Assembly (NCBI GenBank): GCA_945859605.1
Contig: OX243828.1
Coordinates: 24,790,109 to 24,854,108, forward strand
Direction: 5' to 3'
DNA: 64,000 nucleotides
DNA from: Lumbricus rubellus
Lineage: Eukaryota; Annelida; Clitellata; Crassiclitellata; Lumbricidae
The notes beneath the pieces were generated by a model that ran no database searches, had not been told where the DNA came from, and saw nothing but the letters and a program-made list of their open reading frames with translations. Of this stretch, positions 48,948 to 59,261 are shown one piece after another. The translations under genes and the position numbers were made by a program. The stretch's first letter is position 1; the number at the start of each line of letters is the position of its first letter.

Positions 48948-50845
48948 AAATGGAAGAGAGAAGAAAGTGGAGACATCAGAGCACGGAAGAGGCGAAAAAG
49001 GAGTACAGAAGGCTAAACAACAAACTCAGGAGAACAACCGAAAAGGCGAGGGAACAATGGTGGGAGAACCAGTGCAGAGAGATAGAAGAAATGCAGAGGA
49101 TGGGAAGATATGATAAGATGTATGAAATAGTGAAAAAGACGACAAAGAACACGATGCAGAATGGAGGAATTGGAGTACAGGATAGAGATGGAACAATGTT
49201 ACAAGACCCCCAACAAGTAAAGGAGAGATGGAAGGAATATGTAGAGGACCTCTATCAAACCAAAAACAGACCCGCGGGGTTAAACCAGGAGATGGAGGAT
49301 GAAGAAACAGGACCAGAAATACTTAAAGAGGAAATAATAGCAGCTATCTCAGAAATGAAAAACAACAAGGCGGAAGGAATCGATAACATACCAGTGGAAA
49401 TATTAAAGGAATTGGGAGAAAAGGCAATGAACGAAATGATCCAAATCTGTCAGGAGATCTACAAAACTGGAATGTGGCCGGATGACTTTCTGCAGACAAT
49501 ACTGATACCATTAAAGAAAAAGGCGAATGCAGTAAGATGCGAAGAATACCGTACGATAAGCTTGCTGACACATGCTTCGAAGGTGCTGCTGAGGGTACTG
49601 ACAAGGAGACTGCAGGCAAAGGCGGAGGCAGACGGGTGTCTTGGGGACGATCAATTCGGATTCAGAAAGGGCAGAGGAACGAGAGACGCCATTGGAGCTT
49701 TGAGAATGCTGACGGAAAGAAGTCTGGAGAACAACCAAGAAGTGTACATATGCTTTGTGGATTACGAGAAGGCGTTCGACAGGGTAGACTGGAGGAAGCT
49801 AATGACAATCCTGAGAAAGATGGGTGTGGACTGGAGAGATAGAAGGTTAATAGGAAACCTGTATATGGGACAGAGGATAAGAGTGAGGATAGATGGGGAA
49901 CTATCGGAACCGGGAAAAATAGGAAGGGGTGTGAGACAGGGGTGTCCACTCTCACCCATACTATTCAATCTATACATCGAAGAGCTGATACGGGAGGCAC
50001 TACAGGAAACGGAAGAAGGAATAAAGGTTGGAGGAAAGATGATAAAGGCACTAAGATTTGCCGACGACCAGGCAATGCTGGCAAGCACAGAAGAGAATCT
50101 ACAACACATAATGGATGAACTAAATGGAACCAGCAAAGAATATGGGATGAAGATAAACATCAAAAAGACGAAGGTAATGAGAATAAGTAGAGAAGCAAAA
50201 GGGGAAAAGAATATGAAAATAACAATCAATGGAGAAGAAGTGGAACAAGTCACTGAATTTTGCTATCTAGGAAGCCTGATAACGGAAGATGCGAAGTGCC
50301 ACAAAGAAATCAAGAAAAGAATAGCGATGGGGAAAGAAGCGTTCACGAAAAGGAAGGAGCTACTGAAAGGAGGAATGAGTCGAGACATCAAGAAAAGAAT
50401 GGTCAAGGCACTGATCTGGAGCGTCACACTGTACGGAGCAGAGACCTGGACGATGAGAAAGGAGGATGTCAAACGAATAGAAGCGTTCGAGATGTGGATA
50501 TGGAGAAGGATGGAAAGGATCAGCTGGACAGAACATAAATCAAATGTAGAAGTACTGAAGAAGGTGGAAGAACAAAGATCCTTGATGAATACAATTAGAA
50601 CAAGGCAGAAGAACTGGATAGGACATGTACTGAGAGGCAACTCCTTGCAAAGAGACATTGTGGAAGGCAAAATGGAAGGGAAGAGGGGAAGAGGAAGACC
50701 TAGGGAAAAGTTCTTGGACTGGATGATGGAGGATGGATATGGAAAACTAAAAGAAAAAGCACAACATCGAGAAGACTGGCGTCGTTGGGCATCTGGACCT
50801 GCCGAGAGGCAGCTTACCTAAAGAAGAAGATACAATAAATTGTGA
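48948..50845 (+). mobile_element. 5'-truncated LINE copy
   Basis: The copy spans the RT ORF and a short A-rich 3' end (AAGAAGAAGATACAATAAA). It differs in family from the LINE at 7598, as judged by the RT motifs and C-terminus. Confidence 0.8.
48950..50821 (+). CDS. LINE reverse transcriptase (5'-truncated)
   Basis: The 623-aa frame is open from an ATG that lies one codon after an in-frame stop, so the copy is probably truncated just upstream. Residues 1-110 are a basic linker with WWENQCREIEEMQRMGR. The RT domain spans about 135-400. It has motif VDYEKAFD with catalytic Asp 271, GVRQGCPLSPILFNLYI, and FADD with Asp 372 and 373. The C-terminal part has YGAETWTMRKED, RRMERISWTEHKSN and WIGHVLRGNSLQRDI, ending in a basic GKRGRGRPREKFLDWMM. 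This set is typical of a large family of animal LINE ORF2 proteins, and the clade is not certain to me. The endonuclease domain is missing, so the copy cannot be autonomous. The sense strand is strongly A-rich. Family role: copying element RNA into DNA in the nucleus. Confidence 0.92.
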   Translation: MEERRKWRHQSTEEAKKEYRRLNNKLRRTTEKAREQWWENQCREIEEMQRMGRYDKMYEIVKKTTKNTMQNGGIGVQDRDGTMLQDPQQVKERWKEYVEDLYQTKNRPAGLNQEMEDEETGPEILKEEIIAAISEMKNNKAEGIDNIPVEILKELGEKAMNEMIQICQEIYKTGMWPDDFLQTILIPLKKKANAVRCEEYRTISLLTHASKVLLRVLTRRLQAKAEADGCLGDDQFGFRKGRGTRDAIGALRMLTERSLENNQEVYICFVDYEKAFDRVDWRKLMTILRKMGVDWRDRRLIGNLYMGQRIRVRIDGELSEPGKIGRGVRQGCPLSPILFNLYIEELIREALQETEEGIKVGGKMIKALRFADDQAMLASTEENLQHIMDELNGTSKEYGMKINIKKTKVMRISREAKGEKNMKITINGEEVEQVTEFCYLGSLITEDAKCHKEIKKRIAMGKEAFTKRKELLKGGMSRDIKKRMVKALIWSVTLYGAETWTMRKEDVKRIEAFEMWIWRRMERISWTEHKSNVEVLKKVEEQRSLMNTIRTRQKNWIGHVLRGNSLQRDIVEGKMEGKRGRGRPREKFLDWMMEDGYGKLKEKAQHREDWRRWASGPAERQLT

Positions 50846-50861
50846 CGCGTAGGATTATTTA

Positions 50862-51190
50862 CATGGTATTGTTTTGTATTGTATTTAAACATTTATAAAG
50901 CGCCTCTAGTAGGGTGAACCGTTCAGAGGCGCTCCCAGTGCGCAAGGCCCAGCGAGAAGAAACAGGTTTTGAGAAGAGACAAAGCAGAGGAGAGACTACC
51001 AGAAAGAAGTGTAGAGCGAACAGAAGGAGAAAGGGCATTCCAAAGAGAAGGACCAATTGAGACAAATGATCGAGACTGAGCCATGACAGTTCTAGACCGA
51101 GGAACCAAGAGGTCAAATCTGTTGGATGAACGAAGTGGACGGTGGGAAGAAGCTGAGTGAGGACGAAGTAAAACATTGGTGGCCCTGAAG
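50862..51190 (-). pseudogene. CR1/L2-like LINE 3' remnant
   Basis: The minus strand encodes VPRSRTVMAQSRSFVSIGPS and LWNAL, a classic ORF2 C-terminus. After it come CACTGGGAGCGCCTCTGAAC and AGAGGCGCTTTATAAATG. The 3' stem (AGCGCCTCT with AGAGGCGCT) is intact although the 17-base loop differs from other copies. It lies tail to tail with the RT ORF at 48950. Confidence 0.85.
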
Positions 51191-51539
51191 CAACAGAAGT
51201 TTGTTGATTAATAATGTTAATTGTAAGGCATGTGTATTGTGTAAACTGTAAAGCATGTGGCTATATTATTGTCTCCGACTACAAGTGTGTTCAATATATA
51301 GGCCTTCTCATCAATGTATAACAATTATAAGTAACATGCTACTCAAAACTCAAAAGTATTGATGGCTACTGGTAGTATTGTGGTAATGAGTCGGGGGAGG
51401 GGTATTGATAAATGATAGCAAGTTAGGGTGCATATTGATTAGTCGGGGAGGGGAGCCTATATACATATCAATGAAAGCTTGCTCGATATCGGTCCATGTT
51501 ATGTATAAAAACTGCACCGTGTATGCATTTGTGCGTCTG
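51191..51539. other. Unique sequence, no gene seen
   Basis: AT-rich DNA without features. Confidence 0.6.
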
Positions 51540-51641
51540 AGTATACCGGTATATATATGTGTGTGTGTATATGTATATATATATGTATATATATATATAT
51601 ACTCAGACGCATAGACGACCATTTATATATATATATACATG

Positions 51642-51704
<63 letters not shown>

Positions 51705-51705
51705 A
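51540..51705. repeat. (TA)n tracts with inverted flank
   Basis: Two TA/TATG tracts lie on either side of 51600. The string CGTCTGAGTATA at 51533-51544 is inverted at 51600-51611 (TATACTCAGACG), so the first TA block is enclosed by an inverted repeat. Confidence 0.85.
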
Positions 51706-51894
51706 ATTATGTAGCCCATTGAGACATCATCATCACTATCATCGTCATCATCGTCATCATCGTCGATTCAGTCGATGATGCTGATTATTATTTCTTCTTC
51801 TTCGCACAAACATCATCGTCGTCGCATGTATACATATACACACGATATTGTAGTCGTCTGCAGCCGTTGACGAGAATATGGCATCGTTAGGATG

Positions 51895-52285
51895 ATTACA
51901 AAGCAACACACACACGCACACACACACACACACATGCAAAGACACACACGCACACGCACACACACATGCAAAGACACACACGCACACACACACACACACA
52001 CACACATGTACACACGCACACACATGCAGAGACACACACATGCAAAGAAGACACACACGCACACTCACACAAGCAAAGACATACACGCTCATACGCACGC
52101 ATACGTATACCCATACGCACACACACACACGCACACACACGCGCGCAAATACACGCACACACATACACGCGCACACACGCAAACGCAAGCGCACACGTAT
52201 ATACGCACAAGCACACACACACAGATGCACGCACGCACCCACACATAAATATACACCCACACACGCACGAACCAACCGTATATAC
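51895..52285. repeat. (CA)n-rich tract
   Basis: CACACACGC, CATGCAAAGACA and CGCACA variants run over about 390 bases. Overlapping frames are artefacts. Confidence 0.93.
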
Positions 52286-52498
52286 AATCCCACATACATA
52301 TTGATGCAAATCATGCAATGTGTCCGTATACAAGTACACAATGTTGTATGTATAGTATACAGGCTATATGGACCGTAATTTGTCTTTGGTTCTTTTTCCT
52401 CCCTGCAGCAATCAAGACAGAAATTATTATCTATAGATTGATTCGATTGCATTAGATTCGCTGATTTCTGCCTTTCGATCCGACCTCATACGGAGATT

Positions 52499-52567
52499 GC
52501 CGAACAGATCCGAAGAGATCCGATCAGTTCCGAACATTTCCGAACAGTTCCGAACAGTTCCGAGCCA
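52499..52567. repeat. Short 10-bp repeat (CCGAACAGTT)
   Basis: Six or so units of CCGAACAGTT or CCGAAGAGAT lie in tandem. Confidence 0.8.
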
Positions 52568-52702
52568 TGCATGAAGATCAACCGATCTGACCCTGTCATT
52601 CATTCGATGTTCGTTGTGGACTTGTGGTCCGTATACAATACATGTCTATTTATACACTTTATACACATAAACATGTGCTCCTCGAATCACTATCTACATC
52701 AG

Positions 52703-52846
52703 GCAGGCAGGCAGACAGGCAGACAGGCAGGCAGGCAGGCAGGCAGACAGGCAGGCAGGCAGGCAGACAGGCAGGCAGGCAGGCAGGCAGGCAGACAGGC
52801 AGACAGGCAGGCAGGCAGGCAGGCAGGCAGACAGGCAGGCAGGCAG
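52703..52846. repeat. (GGCA)n array
   Basis: GGCA with occasional GACA runs up to the left end of a hAT-like element and resumes after it (54160-54185), so the element split the array. Confidence 0.96.
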
Positions 52847-54159
52847 TAGACCTGGGAGTCGACCCCAATAAGTCGACCCCAGTCGACTTGGTCATCCCAA
52901 GTCGGGTCGGGTCGTTTCTGCTCACCGCAACTGACCCCAAGTCGAATTTTGTAGAGAGAAGTCACTTCAAGTTGTTTTTACCCCAAGTCGACTTAAACCG
53001 ACTTGAGACACAAACATAGTGAAATTTATTACTTTAAAACATTGATCGTGAGACCAGGACAACATTTGAGCAACTTTTGTAGTGTGTAATTAGCCTACAC
53101 TGATTATTTTACTGGTATGCATAGCTATCGTGCAGACTGCCGTCTGCCGATCTATTTATTATAATTTGTTATTCGAATGCTAAACCACGCTTAGGCATGC
53201 GCTTAATTAAACTGGTGAAGCAAAATGTTGCTTAGCAAGACATGAACCTGATAGTGAGCTGTGAGCAAATCAGTGAATTAGTGGTCAGTGAATTCGGCGC
53301 AAAGAAAGTTGGATCTACAAGGTCCATAATAAATCGATAGTTTGGCGATACTTTGGTACGCTGCATCTTCAGTTGTGTGCAGACGAAAAGCTATTGTATA
53401 CGGGCCAATTGGACAATGAAATACTTTACTGTCAGTGAGTAGGCCTAGGGCCTTAGGCTACTACTATAGTAATGACCTGTACTTCCGGATGATGCGCTTG
53501 CAAGGCTATTTGCCGTTAGTGGCCGATTTGACGTTAGTGGCCGATTAATTATTATGACAACAGACTTACAAATTATCATCATTACACGCCATTCAGTGCA
53601 ACCAATTCGCGGTTCCCTCATTTTGTCTTAGACCTTGCGCGTTTTACAAATTTATTCAATATTAATATTAATAATAAAAAATAATAATGAGTGTAACTGT
53701 GTAATCTGAATAATCGCAGACAACGGACAAGCTAAAATTCATAGGCCTAGTAGGCTAATTTGCCATCGCAATGTCTAGGCTACTATAGATGGCCCAAAGC
53801 ATCACAAAACTATTCAAACTGAAACATAAACAGCTTGAAATGGGCTTAATAAAGCTTTCACAAATTCATTCATCACTTAAGTGTTGAAGCCTCATTACTC
53901 ATTGGTAGCTAGCCTATATGAAATTAACGCTTGCCATGACAAATTTGCTTCACTTCTTGCATTAGCCTAGTAGCCGTACGTAGACCTATGCTAATGGCCA
54001 TTACCATGTCAGAAGTCGACTTCAAGTCGGAAGTCGGTTGTTTTTCTGCCAAGTCGGGTCAAGTCGCTTTGACTCCAAGAAGTCGACTTCAAGTCGACCT
54101 CAAGTCACTTTGGGGCCAAGTGGGGTCAGATTAGCTGACCAAAGTCACTCCCAGGTCTA
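52847..54159. mobile_element. hAT-like DNA element, 1.31 kb, non-autonomous
   Basis: The ends are perfect inverted repeats, TAGACCTGGGAGT and ACTCCCAGGTCTA. The flanks are GCAGGCAG on both sides (52839-52846 and 54160-54167). This fits an 8-base duplication but is ambiguous because the target is a 4-base repeat. The first 170 and last 150 bases are packed with AAGTCGACTT, AAGTCGGGTC and CAAGTCGAC motifs, which look like subterminal transposase-binding repeats. The 960-base middle has no long frame and contains many TAGGCCTA-type strings. Confidence 0.85.
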
Positions 54160-54337
54160 GCAGGCAGGCAGACAGACAGACAGGCATGCTGCAGGCAGCA
54201 GTCGTTTCATCTTAACCGAAGATAAACATGGATCGGCAATAATTATAATTATAGCGCAATTGAAATTTCGTTGCGCTTTCATAATAACATTGTCATAATA
54301 TATAGGCATATATTGCATAGGCCTGTATTTTTGTATG

Positions 54338-54555
54338 TGCACTTGTTATATAGCGCCCCTTCAAGCGCCCTACTCAGAGGCGCTCCCGACTACAGAGCGG
54401 ACACTACATCTGAGTTTCACGCCGAGGCGCTGAGCAATAATTGCGAGTGAAGGACTTGCCCAATGTCCATATATGTGATGACTTGAGGTGGATTCGAACC
54501 TGCAACCATACGGCTACAAGGCGACGAACGTATACCCACTACACCACCACGCCCC
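54338..54555 (-). mobile_element. tRNA-derived SINE (family 1)
   Basis: On the minus strand it starts GGGGCGTGGTGGTGTAGTGG, has a B box GGTTCGAATCC and ends in GGGAGCGCCTCTGAGTAGGG, then CTTGAAGGGGCGCTATATAA. Both pol III boxes are intact and the 3' stem is nearly perfect. Confidence 0.88.
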
Positions 54556-54573
54556 AGCCTGAGGCTGCCTCAG

Positions 54574-54574
<1 letters not shown>

Positions 54575-54630
<56 letters not shown>

Positions 54631-54690
54631 TGTGCTTATGTATAATTGTATATTATATATATATATATATATATAGTTACACTAAATCTC
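54575..54690. repeat. (TA)n-(GT)n-(TA)n compound microsatellite
   Basis: TA, GT and TA tracts follow one another. A short unique stretch (54691-54990) shows no gene. Confidence 0.93.
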
Positions 54691-54989
54691 TATAGTATAT
54701 ATATGTAAATATAATGTATATCTATAGGTCTTTGAACGCGTATACTGCATTGCTGCAACCTGTTGCGAATTCTCTTGGCGCCAAGAGTATTATTCTGTAT
54801 ACGTTTATAGAGAGGCACTAAACATATCAACACCGCATATGCAGCGGTATTATCATCAGCTCATGTGTATAGTATTATTGTATGCATGTATAGACGATAC
54901 AAAGTGTAACAAGCGAACATGATATTGAAACAAAGAGAGGCGTCTTTAGATACCTGACTGCATGTGTGTATAGTATACATTCATTAATT

Positions 54990-55900
54990 CATTACGAAAA
55001 TTTATATAGCGCCCTTCAAGAAGTCTATATGCACTCAGAGGCGCATGAACGATATTATGTACAGTGTGCAACTGTACATGTGAACAGAATATTCTGTTCA
55101 CATGTATACGTGCATGTACAGTGCACGCAAGTATGCATACGGAGGCATCATTATCAATGACGTGTCAACTTCCACTTTCTCTGCATATGCTTGTGCAACT
55201 TTGCCGCTTGTCACATGCATGGGATCGCATGCAGGCTGCAGGGTGTAGCCCGAAGTTCAATGGTCATGCAGAAGGAGAAAGCATTCCAAAGAGGAAGACC
55301 AATTGAGGAAAATGATCGAGACTGAGCCATATCAGGGCGATCATGTACTATCAGGGGACGAAAATTACACAGTGTCTTTTGCTATCAATCCACCAGAGTT
55401 TCTAATGGCTAAACTAACCCTAACACTAACCCTAAGTCCCTAACCGACCCTCACGATGCCTAACCTGAACCTATATACATATACCTGAACCTGAGTTATG
55501 GCCGGATGCTTGTTTTTCTTGTATAATTGGACAAATATACCTTTGAAAAACGTTTTTCCTAAACCAATGGAGGGGCGTTATCCCCCAAACCTCCCCTTGG
55601 CTACGCCACTGGACCGAGGAACCATGCAAGAGGTCAAGCCTGTGGAGAAACTCCGCCACTGGTCGCATTCTGCCAGTGCTAGTCCCAAGCTTGGATAAAG
55701 AAGGAGGGCGACACTAATCATCTCTGATATGGCAGTGTCGTTAAAAATGTAACAAGCATGTCTTGAGTTAGTGAAAACTGGTTGTTCTCTGCCAAATAGA
55801 GCGAGCATTAACTTAGAGGTCAAGTTTGTTGGATGAACGAAGTGGACGGTGGGAGGAAGCTGAGCCATAGCAGTTCTAGACCGAGGAACCATGCATGCTG
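54990..55900 (-). pseudogene. Broken LINE 3' remnants with later insertions
   Basis: The LINE 3' tail (54995-55055) and two pieces of the C-terminal coding region match the remnant at 50862. The pieces lie near 55262-55335 (GAAGACCAATTGAGGAAAAT) and 55805-55895 (GAACGAAGTGGACGGTGGGA). Between them are a TTAGGG-like string (55405-55440), a DNA-element end (CAGTGGCGTAGCCAAGG on the minus strand, 55596-55612) and a family 2 SINE part. Confidence 0.65.
55652..55762 (+). mobile_element. Family 2 SINE 3' part
   Basis: It matches 47612-47720. The terminal hairpin is intact here: CGACACT, an 18-base loop, then AGTGTCG. An opposite-strand fragment of the same body lies at 55986-56046. Confidence 0.72.
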
Positions 55901-56383
55901 GAGTATTATAATGTCAGCCAGATATTTCACTACGCTGTGCATCAGTGCATCTGGTGGCTGTGCATCAGTGCATGTGGTGGTATGTGCCCCTCCTCCTTTA
56001 TCCTGGCTTGGGACTGGCACTGGCCGAGATAAACCAGTGGCGGAGTTTTGGCGGAACTCACGCTAGCAGTTGCTTGCATATACTCATTTGCTTTTGCACA
56101 GATCATATATGTGTCGAACTCATTGATACCTCATCTGACCGCATAAACCGCGCCACCTACCGGCGGCAGACATGCGTGTCAACAACTTCCATGGATTGTA
56201 TAGCGTGCGACGGAATGAATAATATATTGCTGGGAAATTGTGAATCCGTATCGCTTTGTTTTCGCAATGAAATTGTATATACACTTGACCGTCGTCGTAG
56301 ATTGGAACGATGAGTTGCGACCTCGGTACATGCAAGGCGGTCCGTATAATTTGCATGGCGTCACGAAAAGTATAGCCTATGTA

Positions 56384-56788
56384 CACTGTGTCCCAATAAA
56401 TCGAGACCCCTTTTTATAATGTGAATAAAACAGGCAAATCTTAATCGATTTTCAAAATTTTAAAACTGTTGTTATCCTGAGATAATTATCTTCCACTGGT
56501 TCAAATATGACGTTTCTGGCATCAATATTGACGTCACAATTACGTCATTTGCATCAGAGAATTCATATGTTATGTACCGAACGCAACTTTTTCGGTACTT
56601 AACATTGGAATTCTCTTATGCAAATGACGTAATTGTGACGTCAATATTCATGCCAGAAACTTTATATTTGAACCAGGGGAAGATAATTATCTCAGGATAA
56701 CAACAGTTTTAAAATTTTGAAAATCGATTAAGATTTGCCTGTTTTATTCACATTATAAAAAGGGGTCTCGATTTATTGGGACACAGTG
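56384..56788. mobile_element. Mariner-like foldback element, 405 bp
   Basis: The whole element is a near-perfect palindrome with arms of about 195 bases and a loop of about 11 bases (AACGCAACTTT) near 56580. The ends are CACTGTGTCCCAATAAATCG on both strands, flanked by TA (56382-56383 and 56789-56790). It has no coding capacity. The first 10 bases are the same as those of the element at 39544. Confidence 0.92.
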
Positions 56789-56790
56789 TA

Positions 56791-56944
56791 TATACCGGTA
56801 TCTTGCATGTGGCAAGGCATGGGGAATACCGGTGCATGGGCTATACGTTGCTTGTAAACGGCATGACACCATGATGTTTAGTGACAGAAGGACGGGCGGA
56901 TGGAAGGAGACAGACTGGCAAAGAAATTGACAAAGAGGGAGAGA
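56791..56944. other. Unique sequence, no gene seen
   Basis: Short spacer between the foldback element and a microsatellite. Confidence 0.5.
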
Positions 56945-56987
56945 TAGACAGACAGACAGACAGACAGAGAGAGACAGAGAGAGAGAA

Positions 56988-57020
<33 letters not shown>

Positions 57021-57115
57021 CAGAGAGAGACAGAGAGAGACAGAGACAGAGACAGAGACAGAGACAGAGACAGAGAGAGACAGAGAGAGACAGAGACAGA
57101 GACAGAGAGTTTAAG
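56945..57115. repeat. (GACAGA)n microsatellite
   Basis: GACA, then GAGAGACAGA and GACAGA units. The reverse strand gives SLSLSL-type frames that are not genes. The sequence to 57690 is AT-rich with TA tracts and no gene. Confidence 0.93.
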
Positions 57116-57689
57116 ATATAAGATACCTGTTCTCGCAAAGAGGTGGCAAGAGCTGGCGAATGTAATGAAAAAATAATTGTGCTTTAGAATATATATATAA
57201 TACATATCATATATTTATAAATACATAGATATATATAAATACATATATATATATATATATGCCTATGCTGTGCCAAAAGTTGATGCATGGGTGCCGGAAC
57301 CATGACTGGTGCGGACGCGATCTGGCACCACACTCGTCATGAATTGCATAGCGAGAGTTGTCATTCAATGAATGCATCAGACTGAACAGCAGTCTGCAGT
57401 CCTTCATGAGCTGACGCCGTCATGCAGTCGCCGCAGAACCACCGTCGTGACAAATGATTCATTCAGCCACATTGTTATGTCCTCGATGCAGGCATACAAA
57501 TGAAATCTATACAAGACAAATGACCATGGCACTGACGGCCTGCATACATGGACTATATATATATATATATACGTATACATAGGCATATATATGTATATAT
57601 TAAAAACTTATATGTATATAATACACAGACATGATGAAACAATTTGTTTCCACTTGAAACTTTGTTTAAACAATTGCTTCTTTACATGT

Positions 57690-57900
57690 TTAAAGACACT
57701 GCCATCTCGAAGATGATTAGTGTCGCCACGCCATTTAGGTCCCCGTGGACGGACCGTGCATGCTAGCCCGAGATTTTTGAATCTCTGAATTAGCCACCTT
57801 CGGAAAGCAAACCGCGGCCCGCACGCTCTCTTTCACAGAGTCGCGAACAGACGCGCGGCCAGCGCTCACACCGATTTAACTAAGCGAGCCAGTGGAAAGA
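57690..57900 (-). mobile_element. Family 2 SINE-like copy
   Basis: On the minus strand it ends GGCGACACTAATCATCTTCG, AGATGGCAGTGTCTTTAAAC. Upstream it has AGAGATTCAAAAATCTCGGG and GGTCCGTCCACGGGGACC, both shared with 59370-59450. The tRNA-like head is not clear. Confidence 0.75.
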
Positions 57901-57942
57901 ACACTATATATAGAGCTATGAATAATGTGTCTGTATAGAGAG

Positions 57943-58150
57943 ATCCTGCGTGGCCGAGTGGGTTGTAGGCTTGTAAGCCCGCTCGCCACGCCAGCGGCCC
58001 GGTTCGATTCCCGGTCGGTCGGTTTATCAGAGATTAATTTCTCGGATCTTTACTGCGGGTGGCTCGGTCGCAATATAAACGTTGAGTGAGAGGTTGTACT
58101 CTGCCTCCGACACTAATCATCTTCGATATGAAACAGTGTCGTTAAGGCAG
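57943..58150 (+). mobile_element. tRNA-derived SINE (family 2)
   Basis: The head reads TGCGTGGCCGAGTGGGTTGT with a Ser/Leu-type A box (TGGCCGAGTGG) and a B box GGTTCGATTCC (58001-58011). The 3' end is CCGACACTAATCATCTTCG followed by ACAGTGTCGTTAA, forming a 7-bp stem. Confidence 0.82.
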
Positions 58151-58849
58151 CCCGAAGTACTACTGTGTCTGTATAGTTATATGAGGCTTCTGCACTAGAC
58201 TGCGATGCTACGATTTGGTAGGGGTGGGAGTGGAGGGGCAGTGGTCGCCATGTGCAGCAGAGCGAAGAAATCTGTATCAAAATATAGTGACATATACTAT
58301 ATACACGGCCTGCAGGAATGGATCATAATACCCACACATACACCTCCCTATATATATATATAGATAATACGGAGATAAGACGGAGCACACCCAGAGTCCT
58401 ACACAAGGCAATTACAAATAGGCTATATATCTATTTATTATACTTTATTATACTTATATTGAATGCGTTCTTGCGTTCTCGGCATGCAGCCATGCATGGC
58501 ATGATGATAAGTGCGCTAAATTAACGTGGCCATCTCAGATCGAAATGTATACACACACGACTTAAGATAGATTACAAACGATTATCAAACAGTCTCTCAA
58601 GTGACAGAATACACAACGTATACATCCGTTGATGAAAGACGGTTCCATGCATAAGGACTGCAGTTCAATGCGCGTTGCGTCCGTTTGAGAGCGCGGCATC
58701 ATCAATTCCCCACAGCACGCTGAACGCAATGATCGACGACTAAGTCGCACTGATGGCAGGAAACGGAAACGCTGAGCTTTCTTATATGAAGTCTGAGATG
58801 TTATCTCAATTGAAGAAGCCCGACCCCTTAGTAAGGACGGTCTTCTATT

Positions 58850-59203
58850 CAGGGCTGTTTTTAAGGAGTTTTCATAACTGAACACAGGGTGAGAATTGCC
58901 GGGGGGGTTGGGGGGTTCAACCCCCCCCAGTCTTTTTTAGAGCCCCATGTTAAAGTTATGTTTTTCATACCCCAATTTCAAGTTTATCATAGGCCAACCC
59001 CCCCAGTTATTTTTCCACAATTCTCATACTGACTGAACAACTTCTTTTCCTTCCCATCCTCCATGGTAAATTACTTCCAATCGGAGGACATTGGCCTTTT
59101 TTGCTAGTTTTAACTGTACAGAAGTGCTTATACAACTGCACAAATCCATTTAGAACTGCACATTTTGTGTAGACCGTATACAACTGCACGTTAAAAAGCC
59201 CTG
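58850..59203 (+). mobile_element. hAT-like MITE (CAGGGCT family) carrying a nested MITE
   Basis: The ends are CAGGGCTG and AAAAAGCCCTG with an exact 8-base duplication CTTCTATT (58842-58849 and 59204-59211). Excluding the nested insertion and its duplicated 8 bases it is about 200 bases, similar to the copies at 12270 and 27663. Confidence 0.9.
58885..59031. mobile_element. Second hAT-like MITE nested inside the first
   Basis: The ends are CAGGGTGAGAATTG and CAATTCTCATACTG (two mismatches as inverted repeats). An exact 8-base duplication ACTGAACA lies at 58877-58884 and 59032-59039. The interior has G7-C8-type palindromic runs (GGGGGGGTTGGGGGGTTC). The uninterrupted site is seen in the related copy at 27663. 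Confidence 0.9.
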
Positions 59204-59261
59204 CTTCTATTTAATTCTGTTCTGGAGTGGAAGCCAGTGCAAAACATGAGTCATCACTGCA

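Larger units (their letters stand above)
58560..59250 (-). pseudogene. LINE ORF2 remnant split by a MITE
   Basis: On the minus strand, 59250-59212 encodes HWLPLQNRIK and 58849-58560 continues with RRSLRSACCGELMMPRSQT and a decayed tail. This order (HWLP then RRSLRSA) is the same as in the remnant at 12897-13390. The two parts flank a 354-base insertion with its 8-base duplication. Frame breaks and stops are present, so it is not functional. Confidence 0.75.

Noticed and set aside
48950..50821. Host or bacterial-type reverse transcriptase (retron or group II intron)
   Set aside because: The GVRQGCPLSP, FADD and WIGHVLRG motifs and the GRGRPRE tail are typical of animal LINE ORF2. No structured RNA or maturase domain is seen.
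55405..55440. Interstitial telomere array
   Set aside because: Only about three CTAACCC-like units occur, with irregular spacing and interruptions. This is too few to call.
57943..58020. tRNA-Ser/Leu gene
   Set aside because: The head is tRNA-like but continues into a SINE body and a hairpin tail seen in other copies.
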